Source: Massilia solisilvae
GTDB taxonomy: Bacteria > Pseudomonadota > Gammaproteobacteria > Burkholderiales > Burkholderiaceae_D
DNA length: 64,000 bases
Direction: 5' to 3'
Assembly: GCF_024753215.1 (NCBI RefSeq)
Contig: NZ_JANUGV010000001.1
Location: 1,054,001-1,118,000, forward strand
Shown here: piece by piece, positions 18,482-27,392 of the stretch
Layout: every line of letters begins with the position of its first letter
Numbering within the stretch: position 1 is the first letter of the stretch
Translations under genes and position numbers: made by a program
Notes under the pieces: generated by a model
What the model was told of the DNA's origin: nothing
The model's database searches: none
The model's input: only the letters and a program-made list of their open reading frames with translations

Positions 18482-19482
18482 GGTGTCTGGCTGTCCGGCC
18501 TGCGTGCCAGGCGGCCGGCGAGCACCGCGCACACCATCAGCTGCAGCTGGTGAAACAGCATCAGCGGCAGGATGATCATCCCCAGCGCGCTTGGCGCGAA
18601 CAGCACCTTCGCCATCGGCACGCCGCTGGCCAGGCTCTTCTTCGAGCCGCAGAACACGATCGTGATCTCGTCTTCCTTGCTGAACCCCAGCCGCCTGCTG
18701 GCAAGCGTGGCCGCGCCGAGCATCACGGCGAGTATCAGCGCGCTGATCACGAGTATGCCGATGAGCGTGGACAGCGAGACCTTTTGCCACAAGCCTTCGT
18801 TCACGGAGTCGCTGAACGCGGTATAAACCACCAGCAGGATCGAGCCCTGGTCGAAGAATTTGAGAACCGGCTTGTGGCGGTCCACCCATGCGCCAATCAG
18901 GGGGCGCAGCAACTGCCCGGCGATGAAGGGCAGCAGCAACTGCTCGACGATGGTGAGCACCGAATCCAGTGGCGAGCCGCCGGCCGCGCCGCGCGCGATC
19001 AGCACGCTTACCAGCAGCGGCGTGATGAAGATGCCAAGGAAGTTCGAGGCCGAGGCGCTGCACACTGCCGCCGCCACGTTCCCGCGCGCCAGCGCCGTGA
19101 ACGCAATCGATGACTGCACTGTCGAGGGCAGCGCACACAGGAACAGCACTCCCAGGTACAGGTCCGGCGTGAGCAGGGCCAGGGCAAGCGGCTTGATCGC
19201 CAGGCCCAGCAGCGGGAACAGGACGAAGGTGCTGGCCAACACCAGCAGGTGCAGCCGCCAGTGGGTCAGGCCCGACACCAGCGCCTCGCGCGACAGCTTG
19301 GCGCCGTGCAGGAAGAACAGCATGCCGATCGCGAGCGTGGTGATATGGCCGAAAGCGACCGCAACCTGGCCGCTGGCCGGGAACAGGCTGGCCAGCGCGA
19401 CCACGACCATGAGCAGCACCGTGAACGGATCGAGCGCGAGCCGGCGCATCAGGCCGGAAAACAGGTTGTCAATACGAGGCAT
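18478..19482 (-). CDS. Bile acid:sodium symporter-family transporter (SBF-like)
   Basis: 334 aa with about ten hydrophobic helices and no signal peptide. The segments LAIGMLFFLHGAKLSREAL, ALPSTVQSSIAFTALARGNVAAAVCSASASNFLGIFITP and FCGSKKSLASGVPMAKVLF are characteristic of the SBF-like branch of the bile-acid/sodium (BASS-type) family, whose bacterial substrates are mostly unknown. The start at 19482 (MPRIDNL) is preferred over an in-frame ATG 13 codons upstream by similarity of length to family members; the upstream one remains possible. It converges on the M28 gene and its stop lies in the REP-like repeat. Confidence 0.85.
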   Translation of the reverse strand: MPRIDNLFSGLMRRLALDPFTVLLMVVVALASLFPASGQVAVAFGHITTLAIGMLFFLHGAKLSREALVSGLTHWRLHLLVLASTFVLFPLLGLAIKPLALALLTPDLYLGVLFLCALPSTVQSSIAFTALARGNVAAAVCSASASNFLGIFITPLLVSVLIARGAAGGSPLDSVLTIVEQLLLPFIAGQLLRPLIGAWVDRHKPVLKFFDQGSILLVVYTAFSDSVNEGLWQKVSLSTLIGILVISALILAVMLGAATLASRRLGFSKEDEITIVFCGSKKSLASGVPMAKVLFAPSALGMIILPLMLFHQLQLMVCAVLAGRLARRPDSQTP

Positions 19483-19575
19483 GCGATTCCAGGGCAGATC
19501 CCGTTGGGAGGAGCGTGCCATTTTAGCGGCATCGCCACAGTATCGCTGCGGTGGGCGGGGAAAGCCTGAAAATCG

Positions 19576-19604
19576 TTTTCACTATTTGGCAACACAGCTA
19601 TACT
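19576..19604 (+). promoter_or_regulatory. Sigma-70 promoter of the S46 peptidase gene
   Basis: TTTTCA (19576-19581), a 17-bp spacer and TATACT (19599-19604), 72 bp before the TTG start at 19677. Confidence 0.6.
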
Positions 19605-19676
19605 CGGCGATTGTCTTGCATCGTGCGCCGCGGCCTCCCGGCGCGGTGATCAATATTTTTTGACCTGAGGTCCAAC

Positions 19677-21815
19677 TTGTTCAAATCTCTTGTCCTGCCA
19701 GTCGCCCTGCTGGGCGCCGCGGCCGCCGCGAATGCCGACGAAGGCCAGTGGCAGCCGCACCAGCTCCCACAGCTCAAGTCGGAGCTCAAGCGCATCGGCA
19801 TCACCATTCCGGCCGAAAGCCTGGCCGACCTGTCGAAGCACCCGATGAGCGCGATCGTCTCGCTGGGCGGCTGCTCGGCCTCGTTCGTGTCGCCCGATGG
19901 CCTGGTGGTCACCAACCACCACTGCGGTTACTCGGCGATCCAGCGCAACTCGACCCCCGAGCACAACTACATCGCCAACGGCTTTTTGGCCAAGACCCGC
20001 GCGCAGGAACTGCCGGGCGGCCCGAACACGCTGGTGTACGTGACCGAGAAGGTCGAGAACGTGACCGACCGCGTGCTCAAGGGCCTGTCGCCCAACTTGT
20101 CGGGCAAGGAGCGCCACGAACAGGTCGAGAGCCGCATCAAGGCATTGATCGCCGAGTGCGAGTCGGACAAGGCCTATCGCTGCTCGGTGCCGGCCTTCCA
20201 CCGCGGGCTGGAGTACTACCGCATCAAGCAGTTGATGATCCGCGACGTGCGCCTGGTGTATGCGCCGTCCAACCACATCGGCGACTTCGGCGGCGACATC
20301 GACAACTACGAGTGGCCGCGCCAGGTGGGCGACTTCTCGTTCCTGCGCGCTTACGTGGGCAAGGATGGCCGTCCGGCCGACCCGTCGCCGGACAACGTGC
20401 CGTACAAGTCGAAGGACTTCCTGGTCGTCTCGGCCGAAGGGCTGAAGAACGGCGACCCGATCCTCCTGGCCGGCTACCCGGGCCGCACCAGCCGCTACAA
20501 GCTGCCCAGCGAGATCCGCTTTGCGCGCGACGTGGACTACCCGGCCAAGGTGGGCTCGATCACGGCCGACCTGTCGGTCATCGCCGCCGCCACCATGGGC
20601 AACCCGAACTACAACGTGCGCTACGCCAGCGTGGTCAAGAGCGCCAACAACGTGCTCAAGAAAACCCAGGGCCTGCTGGACGGGTTCGCGCGCAAGGACA
20701 TCGCCGCGATCAAGGACATCCAGGACGCCGAGTTCCGCAACTGGTACAAGCAGCACGGCAGCGGCTCCAAGACGCTGCTGGCGGACCTGGACGCGGTGAT
20801 CGGCGCCGACATGGCCGTGTCGCGCCAGGAGTTCGCGCTGAACGAGGCGACCCACAGCGACCTGCTCAAGAGCGCGCGCACGCTGTACAAGCTGGCGATC
20901 GAGCGGCAGAAGCCCGATGCGCAGCGTGAGGCGGGCTACCAGGAGCGCGACGTTTCGTTCATCAAGGCGCGCCTGACGCGCCTGGAGCAGTCGTTCGTGC
21001 CGAGCGTGGACCAGGCCCGCTACGCCGCCGCGCTCACCCGTTACGCCAAGCTCGATGCGAAGATCCATCCGGCCGGCGTGGATGCGCTGTTGCCGGCGCC
21101 GGACGCGCTCGATGCCCTGTACAAGAACACCCAGCTGGCCGACACCGCGAAGCGGCTGGCCTGGATCGGCAAGGACCCTGACGCCTTCCGCAAATCGGAT
21201 GACCCCTTCATCCAACTGGCGGTGCGCATGTACGACGCGGCCAATGCGGTGGACGAGCGCCGCAAGGAAGTCGATGGCAACCTCGAACGCGTGATCCCGC
21301 AGTACATGGCAGCCGTGATCGCCTGGAAGAAGTCGCTCGGCAAGCCGGTGTACCCGGACGCCAACTCGACGCTGCGCGTGACCTTCGGCACCGTGTCGCC
21401 GTACTCGCCGCGGGACGGCATCACCAAGGGCCCGTTCACGACCGTCGAGGGCATCCTCGAGAAGGCCACCGGCAAGGAGCCATTCATCGCCCCGGCCTCG
21501 CTGTCGGACGCGATCAAGGCCAAGCGCTACGATGTGTTCAAGGACCCGGTGCTGGGAACGGTTCCGGTGAACTTCCTGTCCTCGGCCGACACCACCGGCG
21601 GCAACTCGGGTTCGGCGGTGATGAACAAGCGCGGTCAGCTGGTGGGCCTGAACTTCGATTCGACCTACGAGTCGATCACGAAGGACTGGTACTTCGACAG
21701 CGCGATCACGCGCGCCATTCATGTGGACATCCGCTACATGCTGTGGGTGATGAAGGAAGTCGATCACGCCGACAACCTGCTCAAGGAAATGACGATCAAG
21801 TATCCGAAGAAGTGA
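19677..21815 (+). CDS. S46-family dipeptidyl-peptidase (DPP7/DPP11 type)
   Basis: 712 aa exported serine exopeptidase that removes dipeptides from peptide N-termini. The start is TTG at 19677, supported by GAGG 6 bp upstream and by a signal peptide (MFKSLVLPVALLGAAAAANA). The chymotrypsin-like triad is visible: His82 in VTNHHCGYSAI, Asp in GDIDNYEWPR (206-215) and Ser644 in TGGNSGSAV. The position that in Porphyromonas enzymes is Gly (DPP7) or Arg (DPP11) aligns with Ser662 (NFDSTYES), which favours uncharged P1 residues (inference). Promoter and terminator both lie close, so it is probably monocistronic. Confidence 0.93.
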   Translation: MFKSLVLPVALLGAAAAANADEGQWQPHQLPQLKSELKRIGITIPAESLADLSKHPMSAIVSLGGCSASFVSPDGLVVTNHHCGYSAIQRNSTPEHNYIANGFLAKTRAQELPGGPNTLVYVTEKVENVTDRVLKGLSPNLSGKERHEQVESRIKALIAECESDKAYRCSVPAFHRGLEYYRIKQLMIRDVRLVYAPSNHIGDFGGDIDNYEWPRQVGDFSFLRAYVGKDGRPADPSPDNVPYKSKDFLVVSAEGLKNGDPILLAGYPGRTSRYKLPSEIRFARDVDYPAKVGSITADLSVIAAATMGNPNYNVRYASVVKSANNVLKKTQGLLDGFARKDIAAIKDIQDAEFRNWYKQHGSGSKTLLADLDAVIGADMAVSRQEFALNEATHSDLLKSARTLYKLAIERQKPDAQREAGYQERDVSFIKARLTRLEQSFVPSVDQARYAAALTRYAKLDAKIHPAGVDALLPAPDALDALYKNTQLADTAKRLAWIGKDPDAFRKSDDPFIQLAVRMYDAANAVDERRKEVDGNLERVIPQYMAAVIAWKKSLGKPVYPDANSTLRVTFGTVSPYSPRDGITKGPFTTVEGILEKATGKEPFIAPASLSDAIKAKRYDVFKDPVLGTVPVNFLSSADTTGGNSGSAVMNKRGQLVGLNFDSTYESITKDWYFDSAITRAIHVDIRYMLWVMKEVDHADNLLKEMTIKYPKK

Positions 21816-21834
21816 TCGTCCGGCGATGACAAGA

Positions 21835-21868
21835 ACGGCCGCGTTGGTTGATCCACGTGGCCGTTTTT
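21835..21868 (+). terminator. Rho-independent terminator after the S46 gene
   Basis: ACGGCC (21835-21840) pairs with GGCCGT (21859-21864), the inner bases pair partly, and TTTTT follows directly. It is 20 bp past the stop codon. Confidence 0.7.
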
Positions 21869-21874
21869 ACTTGG

Positions 21875-21910
21875 GTTGAACGCGTGGGCGGAAAAACCTG
21901 CCCACCCTAC
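21875..21910. repeat. REP-like palindrome, family B copy 2 (single module)
   Basis: GTTGAACGCGTGGGCGG through GCCCACCCTAC: one module only of the bipartite element seen at 18401, 27568, 35676 and 42790. It lies between the S46 terminator and the stop of the convergent S9 gene. Confidence 0.8.
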
Positions 21911-21930
21911 GCACTGCCGACGATGCCTGG

Positions 21931-23874
21931 CTATTTTCCGATGTGCCTGGCCAGGAACGCCTCGAGCTTCTGGTAGAAGGCGGTCAGGTTGGCCGTGTCA
22001 TAAAAGCCGTGGCCCTCGGCGGGCGCCAGCAACCATTCCGGCGCATTGCCGGCCTTGGCCAGTGCGTCGCGCATCGCTTCGGCTTGTTCCACCGGCGCCC
22101 GCTTGTCCTTGCCGCCGTGGACCAGGAGCACCGGCAGTTTGATCTGCGACGCATAGTTCACTGGCGAGTATCTGTCGAGCTCCTGCTTGTCCGTGCCAAT
22201 GTAGCGCTTGAGGATGTTGGTGAAACGCTTGTCGTGCTGCGCCTCGTCCGACTTGTACATCAGACCCAGGTCGTACACGCCCGCATAGCCGACCGCGCAC
22301 TTGAACAAGGACGGTTCGCGCGCGGCGAGCATCAGGGCCGAGTAGCCGCCAAAGCTGCCGCCGTACACGCACACCCGGGCGCCATCGACTTCGCCCTGCG
22401 CGATCGTGGCCTTCAGGCCGTCGACCAGGTCGTCCTGGATCTTGCCGCCCCACTGGTGGTAGCCGGCGTACTCGAAGTTCAAGCCACGCCCGCCTGAACC
22501 ACGGTAGTTGACCTGAAGGACGGCGTAGCCACGGCTGGCCAGGAACTGCGCGTCAGTGTCGAAATACCAGCTGTCGTAGATGTTGTGCGGGCCCCCATGC
22601 GGCATCAGCACCAGCGGCACCTTGGCGCCCGCGGGGTGGGGCGGCATGGTCAGGAAGCCGTAGAGCGCAGCCCCGTCGCGCGCGGTGAAGCTGATCGGCT
22701 GGCGCGGCGCCATGTCGTCCGGATTGATCGCTTCCATCGCCGAGAACAGCAGGTCGGCCTTGCCGGTGGCGCGGTTGAACAAGTAGTACGAGCCTGGATC
22801 GCGGTCGCTGGAGGCGCCGAACAGCAGCAGGTTGCCATCGGCGCTGAAGTCGACGAACGAGACCACGCTGCCCGGGAACTGCTGGCTCAGCAGCTTATGC
22901 AGTTTGGCGTCTGCATGGTTCTCATCAAAATAGCGCATCGACGGCACGCCGACCGAGGACGAGGCCGCGAAGGGAAGGTCGTCCGCGCCGAACTGCAACC
23001 CGGTGACGCTGCCGTTCGGGCTTTCGAAGAGCGTGGTGCGCGTGCCGTCGCTGGCGTGTTCGCGCACCAGCGTGTCCGGGCCGCCGTTGGCCGAGTAGCG
23101 CGCGATAAAGCTCTTGTCGCCGGCGTCGAACATCATCGGCACGTAGCGGCGTCCCAGATTGTCCAGCTTTGTCCAGGCATTGCCCGTGTCATCGTGCCGG
23201 AACATCACGGCATACCCGTCCTCGCCCGTGCCATACGCGAAGCGCGGCTTGCCGTCGCGCTGCATCACAAATCCGAGGTCGGGCATCGCCAGGTCGGCAA
23301 CCAGCTTGCGGGTTGCGCTGGTGGTGTCGATGTCGTACAGCAGGCTGTGGCTGCTGCGCCAGAGATGCGAGTCCACGAACAGGTGGCCGTTGCGTTCCTG
23401 CGGTACCCCGACGATCTCTCCGTAGCCGTAGTCGTCGCCGTAGCGGTCGCCCCGGCGCGAGGACCTGAACATATCGTAGCCGTACAGGTATTCCTGTTGG
23501 CTGCCGTCGAAGTTCACGGCCAGCACTTCGCCGGTGAGCACCGGCTGCTCGCGCGAGCCGAGCTCCTTGGCCTTGGTGATCGCCAGCCGGGTGTTGCTGA
23601 CCCACAGATAATTGGCCGGCATCTCGAAGGCGGGCATACGGATCGCCCCGGTTATCTTCAGCTCGGGCAGGGTATAGATCATCACGATGGGAACTGTGCG
23701 CCCGCCCGAGGGGATGCGGGCGGTGACGGCGATATGCTTGCCGTCCGGCGCCAGGCGCGGCTTCGAATAGGTGTCATCCTGGACGAATGCGGACAGCGGA
23801 ACCTTGGGTGCGGCGCTGGCGTGGCCGTATGGCGCCAGCAGCGCGGCGCAGAGCAGGGCGGGACGAAGACGCAT
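21931..23874 (-). CDS. Secreted S9-family (prolyl oligopeptidase-like) peptidase
   Basis: 647 aa. The ATG at 23874 is preceded by AGGAG and starts a signal peptide (MRLRPALLCAALLAPYGHASA). Residues about 30-400 form a beta-propeller-like region; the C-terminal alpha/beta-hydrolase domain carries S507 (GGSFGGYSAL), D590 (HGGKDKRAP) and H622 (EGHGF), the order found in the S9 family (acylaminoacyl-/dipeptidyl-peptidase-like). Probably an exported oligo- or dipeptidyl-peptidase working beside the convergent S46 enzyme and the nearby M28 enzyme. Confidence 0.9.
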   Translation of the reverse strand: MRLRPALLCAALLAPYGHASAAPKVPLSAFVQDDTYSKPRLAPDGKHIAVTARIPSGGRTVPIVMIYTLPELKITGAIRMPAFEMPANYLWVSNTRLAITKAKELGSREQPVLTGEVLAVNFDGSQQEYLYGYDMFRSSRRGDRYGDDYGYGEIVGVPQERNGHLFVDSHLWRSSHSLLYDIDTTSATRKLVADLAMPDLGFVMQRDGKPRFAYGTGEDGYAVMFRHDDTGNAWTKLDNLGRRYVPMMFDAGDKSFIARYSANGGPDTLVREHASDGTRTTLFESPNGSVTGLQFGADDLPFAASSSVGVPSMRYFDENHADAKLHKLLSQQFPGSVVSFVDFSADGNLLLFGASSDRDPGSYYLFNRATGKADLLFSAMEAINPDDMAPRQPISFTARDGAALYGFLTMPPHPAGAKVPLVLMPHGGPHNIYDSWYFDTDAQFLASRGYAVLQVNYRGSGGRGLNFEYAGYHQWGGKIQDDLVDGLKATIAQGEVDGARVCVYGGSFGGYSALMLAAREPSLFKCAVGYAGVYDLGLMYKSDEAQHDKRFTNILKRYIGTDKQELDRYSPVNYASQIKLPVLLVHGGKDKRAPVEQAEAMRDALAKAGNAPEWLLAPAEGHGFYDTANLTAFYQKLEAFLARHIGK

Positions 23875-24064
23875 GGGACTCCTTCTGGTCGCGGACACGG
23901 GGACGTGATGGAGCTGTCGAGTATATCGGTCCACCCGGACAGTACCATGCGATTTTTAACCAGATGTTTTATTCGCACAACGACGCTGCGCGCCTTGCCT
24001 GCCTGCTTACCAATGCCGCATAATCCGCCAGTTCGGCGCCGCTGCGCCGCCTTCCCGCCCGCGA

Positions 24065-24658
24065 ATGAACGATACACTCACCCTTGCCGGTTTCAGCACC
24101 TCCCCGCTGGAGCTGACCGGTTTTCTCCTGTCCGTGATCATGGTGCTGTTGAACATTCGACAGAACCACTGGGGCTGGCTGTTCGGGATCGTCTCGTCGG
24201 CCACCTACGGCATCGTGTTCTTCAACGCGCGCTTGTACGGCGACGCCTCGCTGCAGCTGGTCTTCATTGCCAGCGCGCTGTGGGGCTGGTACCAGTGGCT
24301 GCGCGGCGCGGGCGAGAGCACGCTCGTGGTCACCCGCCTGCAAGGCGCGGGCTGGGCGTGGTCGGCCGCCGGGTGGGCGCTCGGTTTCGTGGCGCTGGCC
24401 GCGTTCCTGCATGCCTTCACCAACACCGACGTGCCGCGCGCGGACGGCTTCCTCACCGCGGGCAGCCTGCTGGGCACGGTGCTCCTGGCGCGCAAGAAGG
24501 TCGAGAACTGGCACGTGTGGATCGCCGTGGACGTGCTGTACGTGGGCCTGTACCTGTACAAGGGCCTCATGCTCACCGCGATCCTGTACGCCGTGTTCGT
24601 GGCGATGGCGGTGGCCGGCCTGCGCGCGTGGGCCAACATCGCAAGCGCGAGGGCATGA
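24065..24658 (+). CDS. pnuC: PnuC-family vitamin transporter (nicotinamide riboside or thiamin)
   Basis: 197 aa with about seven membrane helices. The segments LLNIRQNHWGWLFGIVSSATYGIVFFNARLYGDASLQLVF and ALWGWYQWLRG (the Trp-rich binding-site signature) mark the PnuC family of facilitators that move a vitamin later trapped by phosphorylation. PnuC itself carries nicotinamide riboside; PnuT relatives carry thiamin. The coupled kinase gene overlaps by 4 bp (ATGA). A TPP-riboswitch-controlled receptor converges from the other side, so a thiamin role is a real alternative. No riboswitch is visible in front of this gene. Confidence 0.85.
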   Translation: MNDTLTLAGFSTSPLELTGFLLSVIMVLLNIRQNHWGWLFGIVSSATYGIVFFNARLYGDASLQLVFIASALWGWYQWLRGAGESTLVVTRLQGAGWAWSAAGWALGFVALAAFLHAFTNTDVPRADGFLTAGSLLGTVLLARKKVENWHVWIAVDVLYVGLYLYKGLMLTAILYAVFVAMAVAGLRAWANIASARA

Positions 24659-25170
24659 TGGCCGGCCCGGCCCGCATCGTCATCCTTGGCGCCGAATCGT
24701 CCGGCAAGTCCACGCTGGCCGAGGCGCTTGCCGCGCACTACGGCACCGTGTGGGTGCCGGAGTACCTGCGCGAGTTCGTCGAAACGCGCGGCCGCGTGCC
24801 GTTCGAGGAGGACCAGTTCGGGATCGCGCGCACGCAACGGGAGCGCGAGAACGCGCTGGCCGAGCGCGCCAGCCGCTTCCTCTTTTGCGACACGTCGCCG
24901 CTGATGACGGCGATCTACAGCCGCGCATACTGGAACCGGGTGGATGCGCAGCTGGCAGCGCTCGCGTCCGCGCACGACTATGCGCTCACGCTGGTGGCAG
25001 CGCCCGACGTGCCGTGGGAGCCGGACGGCCTGCAGCGGGACGGGATCGAAAGGCGGCAGGAAGTGCACCGCATGGTGATCGAGACGCTGGACGAACGGCG
25101 CATACCCTTCGTCCAGGTGGGAGGAGACCTGCCGCAGCGGCTGCGGCAGGTGCGGGGACTGCTGGGTTAG
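24655..25170 (+). CDS. Stand-alone NadR-type P-loop kinase (ribosylnicotinamide-kinase-like)
   Basis: 171 aa. Walker A GAESSGKST lies at residues 12-20, followed by VPEYLREFVETRG, FGIARTQRERENALAERASRFLFCDTSPLMTAIYS and a C-terminal ERRQEVHRM segment, the pattern of the kinase domain of NadR. The NMN-adenylyltransferase and DNA-binding parts of E. coli NadR are absent, so this is the kinase module alone. It probably phosphorylates the vitamin brought in by the preceding PnuC protein. The first ATG (24655) overlaps the pnuC stop; a second ATG follows at 24658. Its stop overlaps that of the convergent receptor gene by 4 bp. Confidence 0.82.
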   Translation: MMAGPARIVILGAESSGKSTLAEALAAHYGTVWVPEYLREFVETRGRVPFEEDQFGIARTQRERENALAERASRFLFCDTSPLMTAIYSRAYWNRVDAQLAALASAHDYALTLVAAPDVPWEPDGLQRDGIERRQEVHRMVIETLDERRIPFVQVGGDLPQRLRQVRGLLG

Positions 25171-27287
25171 AAGTCCAGCTGGGCCGACACGCGGAAGGTG
25201 CGCGGCGCGCCTGCGTACAGGTAGCCGCCCAGCGCCGGGGTCACGTCGCGCCAGTAGAACTTGTCGAACAGGTTGTCCACGCGCGCGCGCACGACCACAT
25301 TGTTGGCGCCGGCCTTGAACGCGTATGCGCCGCCCACGCCGAACACGCTGTAGCTGGGCACGAACACCGTGTTGGTCACGTCGAACGCCTTGCGGCTCGC
25401 ATACTGCCAGGTGCCGTCGATCTTCAGCCCCGGAACCTGCGGCACCGAGTAGGCCAGCATGGCGATCGACTTGAAGTTCGGGACGTCGGTCACGCGCTTG
25501 CCGTCGATGGTGGGGTCGCCGGTGCCTTCCTGCTTGGTGTTCAGCGCGGTCAGCGACACGCTGTATTCCAGGTTGGCAGCTGGCTTGCCCTGCGCCGCCA
25601 GTTCCAGGCCACGGTGGGTCTCCTGGCCGTTGCGCACAAAGGTGTTGGCGGCGTTGGTGTACTCCAGGCCGCGGCGGATCTGGAACAGGGCAGCCGACAG
25701 CTGCAGCGCGGCGTTGACGTTGCCTTTAACGCCGAATTCAACCTGGTGCGACCGGTTCGGGCCCAGGCCCTGCAGCTCGTTGGTGGTCTGCATCGGCGCA
25801 AACCCGCCCGGCTCCACGCCGTGGCTCAGCGCGCCGTACACGTTCCACTGCGGCGTGAATGCGTACACCAGCGCCACGTTCGGCAGCAGGAACGAGTCGT
25901 CGCTCTTCTCGTGCGGGGTGGCCGCGTCGACGAACTGGTCGCGCTTGAAGTTCACGTAGCGCACGCCGGCGTGCAGCGTGGTTTGCGGCGCGAGCTTGAC
26001 GATATCCTGCGCGAACAGGCTGCTTTCCTTGTCGGTCAGGCGCTCGAACACGGGGCCGGTCACGCGGTCCGGGCCGACCGGCGGCACGATGCGGTTCTTC
26101 CAGATGTTGCTGGAGCCGACGAAGTCGTAGATGTAGTCGCCAAACGCGTTGTGGCGCTCGTTGTACGAGGCGCCGACGGTGAGCGCGTGCGAGATTTCGC
26201 CGGTGGCGAATTTGCCCTGCACCATGGCCTGCGCACCCCACGGGGTCTTGCGCTCGCCGATGCTGCGGTAGTCGTACACGTCATAGTCGCCATTGGTGCA
26301 GTAGCCCGGGTAGAAGCCCGCGCCTTCGTTGGAGCAGCCATACGGGAAGGCGGTAAAGTCGTCGCGCTTGAACCAGTGCTTGTTGGCGTTGACGGTGGCA
26401 ACCCAGTCCGGCGCCAGCTTGTATTCGAAGCGCAGGCCCAGGTTGGTGCTCTTGGTGTCCACCGGCTTGGCCCACGGCTGGTCGTTCAGGAACATCTTGG
26501 CCGACACGCCGGTCGGCAGCACTTCACCGCGGATCAGCTGGAAGCCAGGTTGGGTCAGTTGCGCCTTGTGCTGGTAATCGAAGTCCAGTTGCAGCAGGGC
26601 GTCCGGGCTGATCTGCCAATCGAAGGCGCCCGAGACGAATTCGCGCTCGCCGTTCGCGCCGCGCACGTAGGGGTGCAGCGATGCGGCGGCGGCGTTGATG
26701 CGGTAGCCGAAGCGGCGGTCGTCAAAGCGGCCGCCCAGGTCCACGGCGCCGTACACGGTGCCGCGCTCGCTGTATTCGACCGTGGCCGAACGCAGCGGAT
26801 TGGCGGTCGGGCGCTTGGTCACGTAGTTGATGATGCCGCCCGGCGCCGACACGCCTGCCTGCAGGCCAGACAGGCCCTTGAGGATCTCGATGCGTTCCTT
26901 GTTCTCGAGCGGGATCTGGGTGTCGTTCGGGATGGCGATGCCGTCCTTGCGGTAGCTGGTGTCGTTGTTCAGGTTAAAGCCACGGATCGAGAACTGCTCG
27001 GCGTAGCCGACCGCGTTGTAGGCGTCGCTGACGGAGGCGTCGTATTTGGTCGCTTCGGTGGTCGAGCGGATCGACAGGTCCTGCATGCGGCCACTGTCGA
27101 TGGTGGTGATCGAAGCCGGGGTATCGACCACCGCGGTGTTGCCGAAACCGCCAACGGCGGCGATGCCGCCTGCTTGCTTGGTGCCGGTGACGACGACTTC
27201 AGGGACCGACTGCTGCGCGTGCGCGACGCTGGAGAAGGCCTGCACGACGGCGCAGGCGATGATGGTTTGTTTCAGGTTGGTTTTCAT
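25167..27287 (-). CDS. TonB-dependent outer-membrane receptor under TPP-riboswitch control (probable thiamin receptor)
   Basis: 706 aa. The ATG at 27287 opens a signal peptide (MKTNLKQTIIACAVVQAFSSVAHA); a TonB-box-like PEVVVTG follows, then a plug domain (about 45-170, with the NKERIEILKGLSGLQAGVSAPGGIINYVTKRP core) and a beta-barrel ending in the terminal Phe of FRVSAQLDF. By sequence alone it would be named a siderophore-type receptor. However, a TPP riboswitch lies 105 bp upstream on the same strand, which points to thiamin or a thiamin derivative as substrate, as in the TPP-regulated receptors described for other proteobacteria and Bacteroidetes. Confidence 0.92.
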   Translation of the reverse strand: MKTNLKQTIIACAVVQAFSSVAHAQQSVPEVVVTGTKQAGGIAAVGGFGNTAVVDTPASITTIDSGRMQDLSIRSTTEATKYDASVSDAYNAVGYAEQFSIRGFNLNNDTSYRKDGIAIPNDTQIPLENKERIEILKGLSGLQAGVSAPGGIINYVTKRPTANPLRSATVEYSERGTVYGAVDLGGRFDDRRFGYRINAAAASLHPYVRGANGEREFVSGAFDWQISPDALLQLDFDYQHKAQLTQPGFQLIRGEVLPTGVSAKMFLNDQPWAKPVDTKSTNLGLRFEYKLAPDWVATVNANKHWFKRDDFTAFPYGCSNEGAGFYPGYCTNGDYDVYDYRSIGERKTPWGAQAMVQGKFATGEISHALTVGASYNERHNAFGDYIYDFVGSSNIWKNRIVPPVGPDRVTGPVFERLTDKESSLFAQDIVKLAPQTTLHAGVRYVNFKRDQFVDAATPHEKSDDSFLLPNVALVYAFTPQWNVYGALSHGVEPGGFAPMQTTNELQGLGPNRSHQVEFGVKGNVNAALQLSAALFQIRRGLEYTNAANTFVRNGQETHRGLELAAQGKPAANLEYSVSLTALNTKQEGTGDPTIDGKRVTDVPNFKSIAMLAYSVPQVPGLKIDGTWQYASRKAFDVTNTVFVPSYSVFGVGGAYAFKAGANNVVVRARVDNLFDKFYWRDVTPALGGYLYAGAPRTFRVSAQLDF

Positions 27288-27392
27288 TGTGTTTGCTCGT
27301 TTTCGCGCGCCGCCGCTGGCTGCGCGCTGCTTTTTACAAAAGCCGGAGCCAACGTGGGGGAAGGGCAAACAAGATAGACCACAACTGCTTTG

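Noticed and set aside
24267-27377. Long plus-strand open frame across the kinase and receptor genes
   Set aside because: Shadow frame: runs through two well-supported genes and encodes no recognisable domain.
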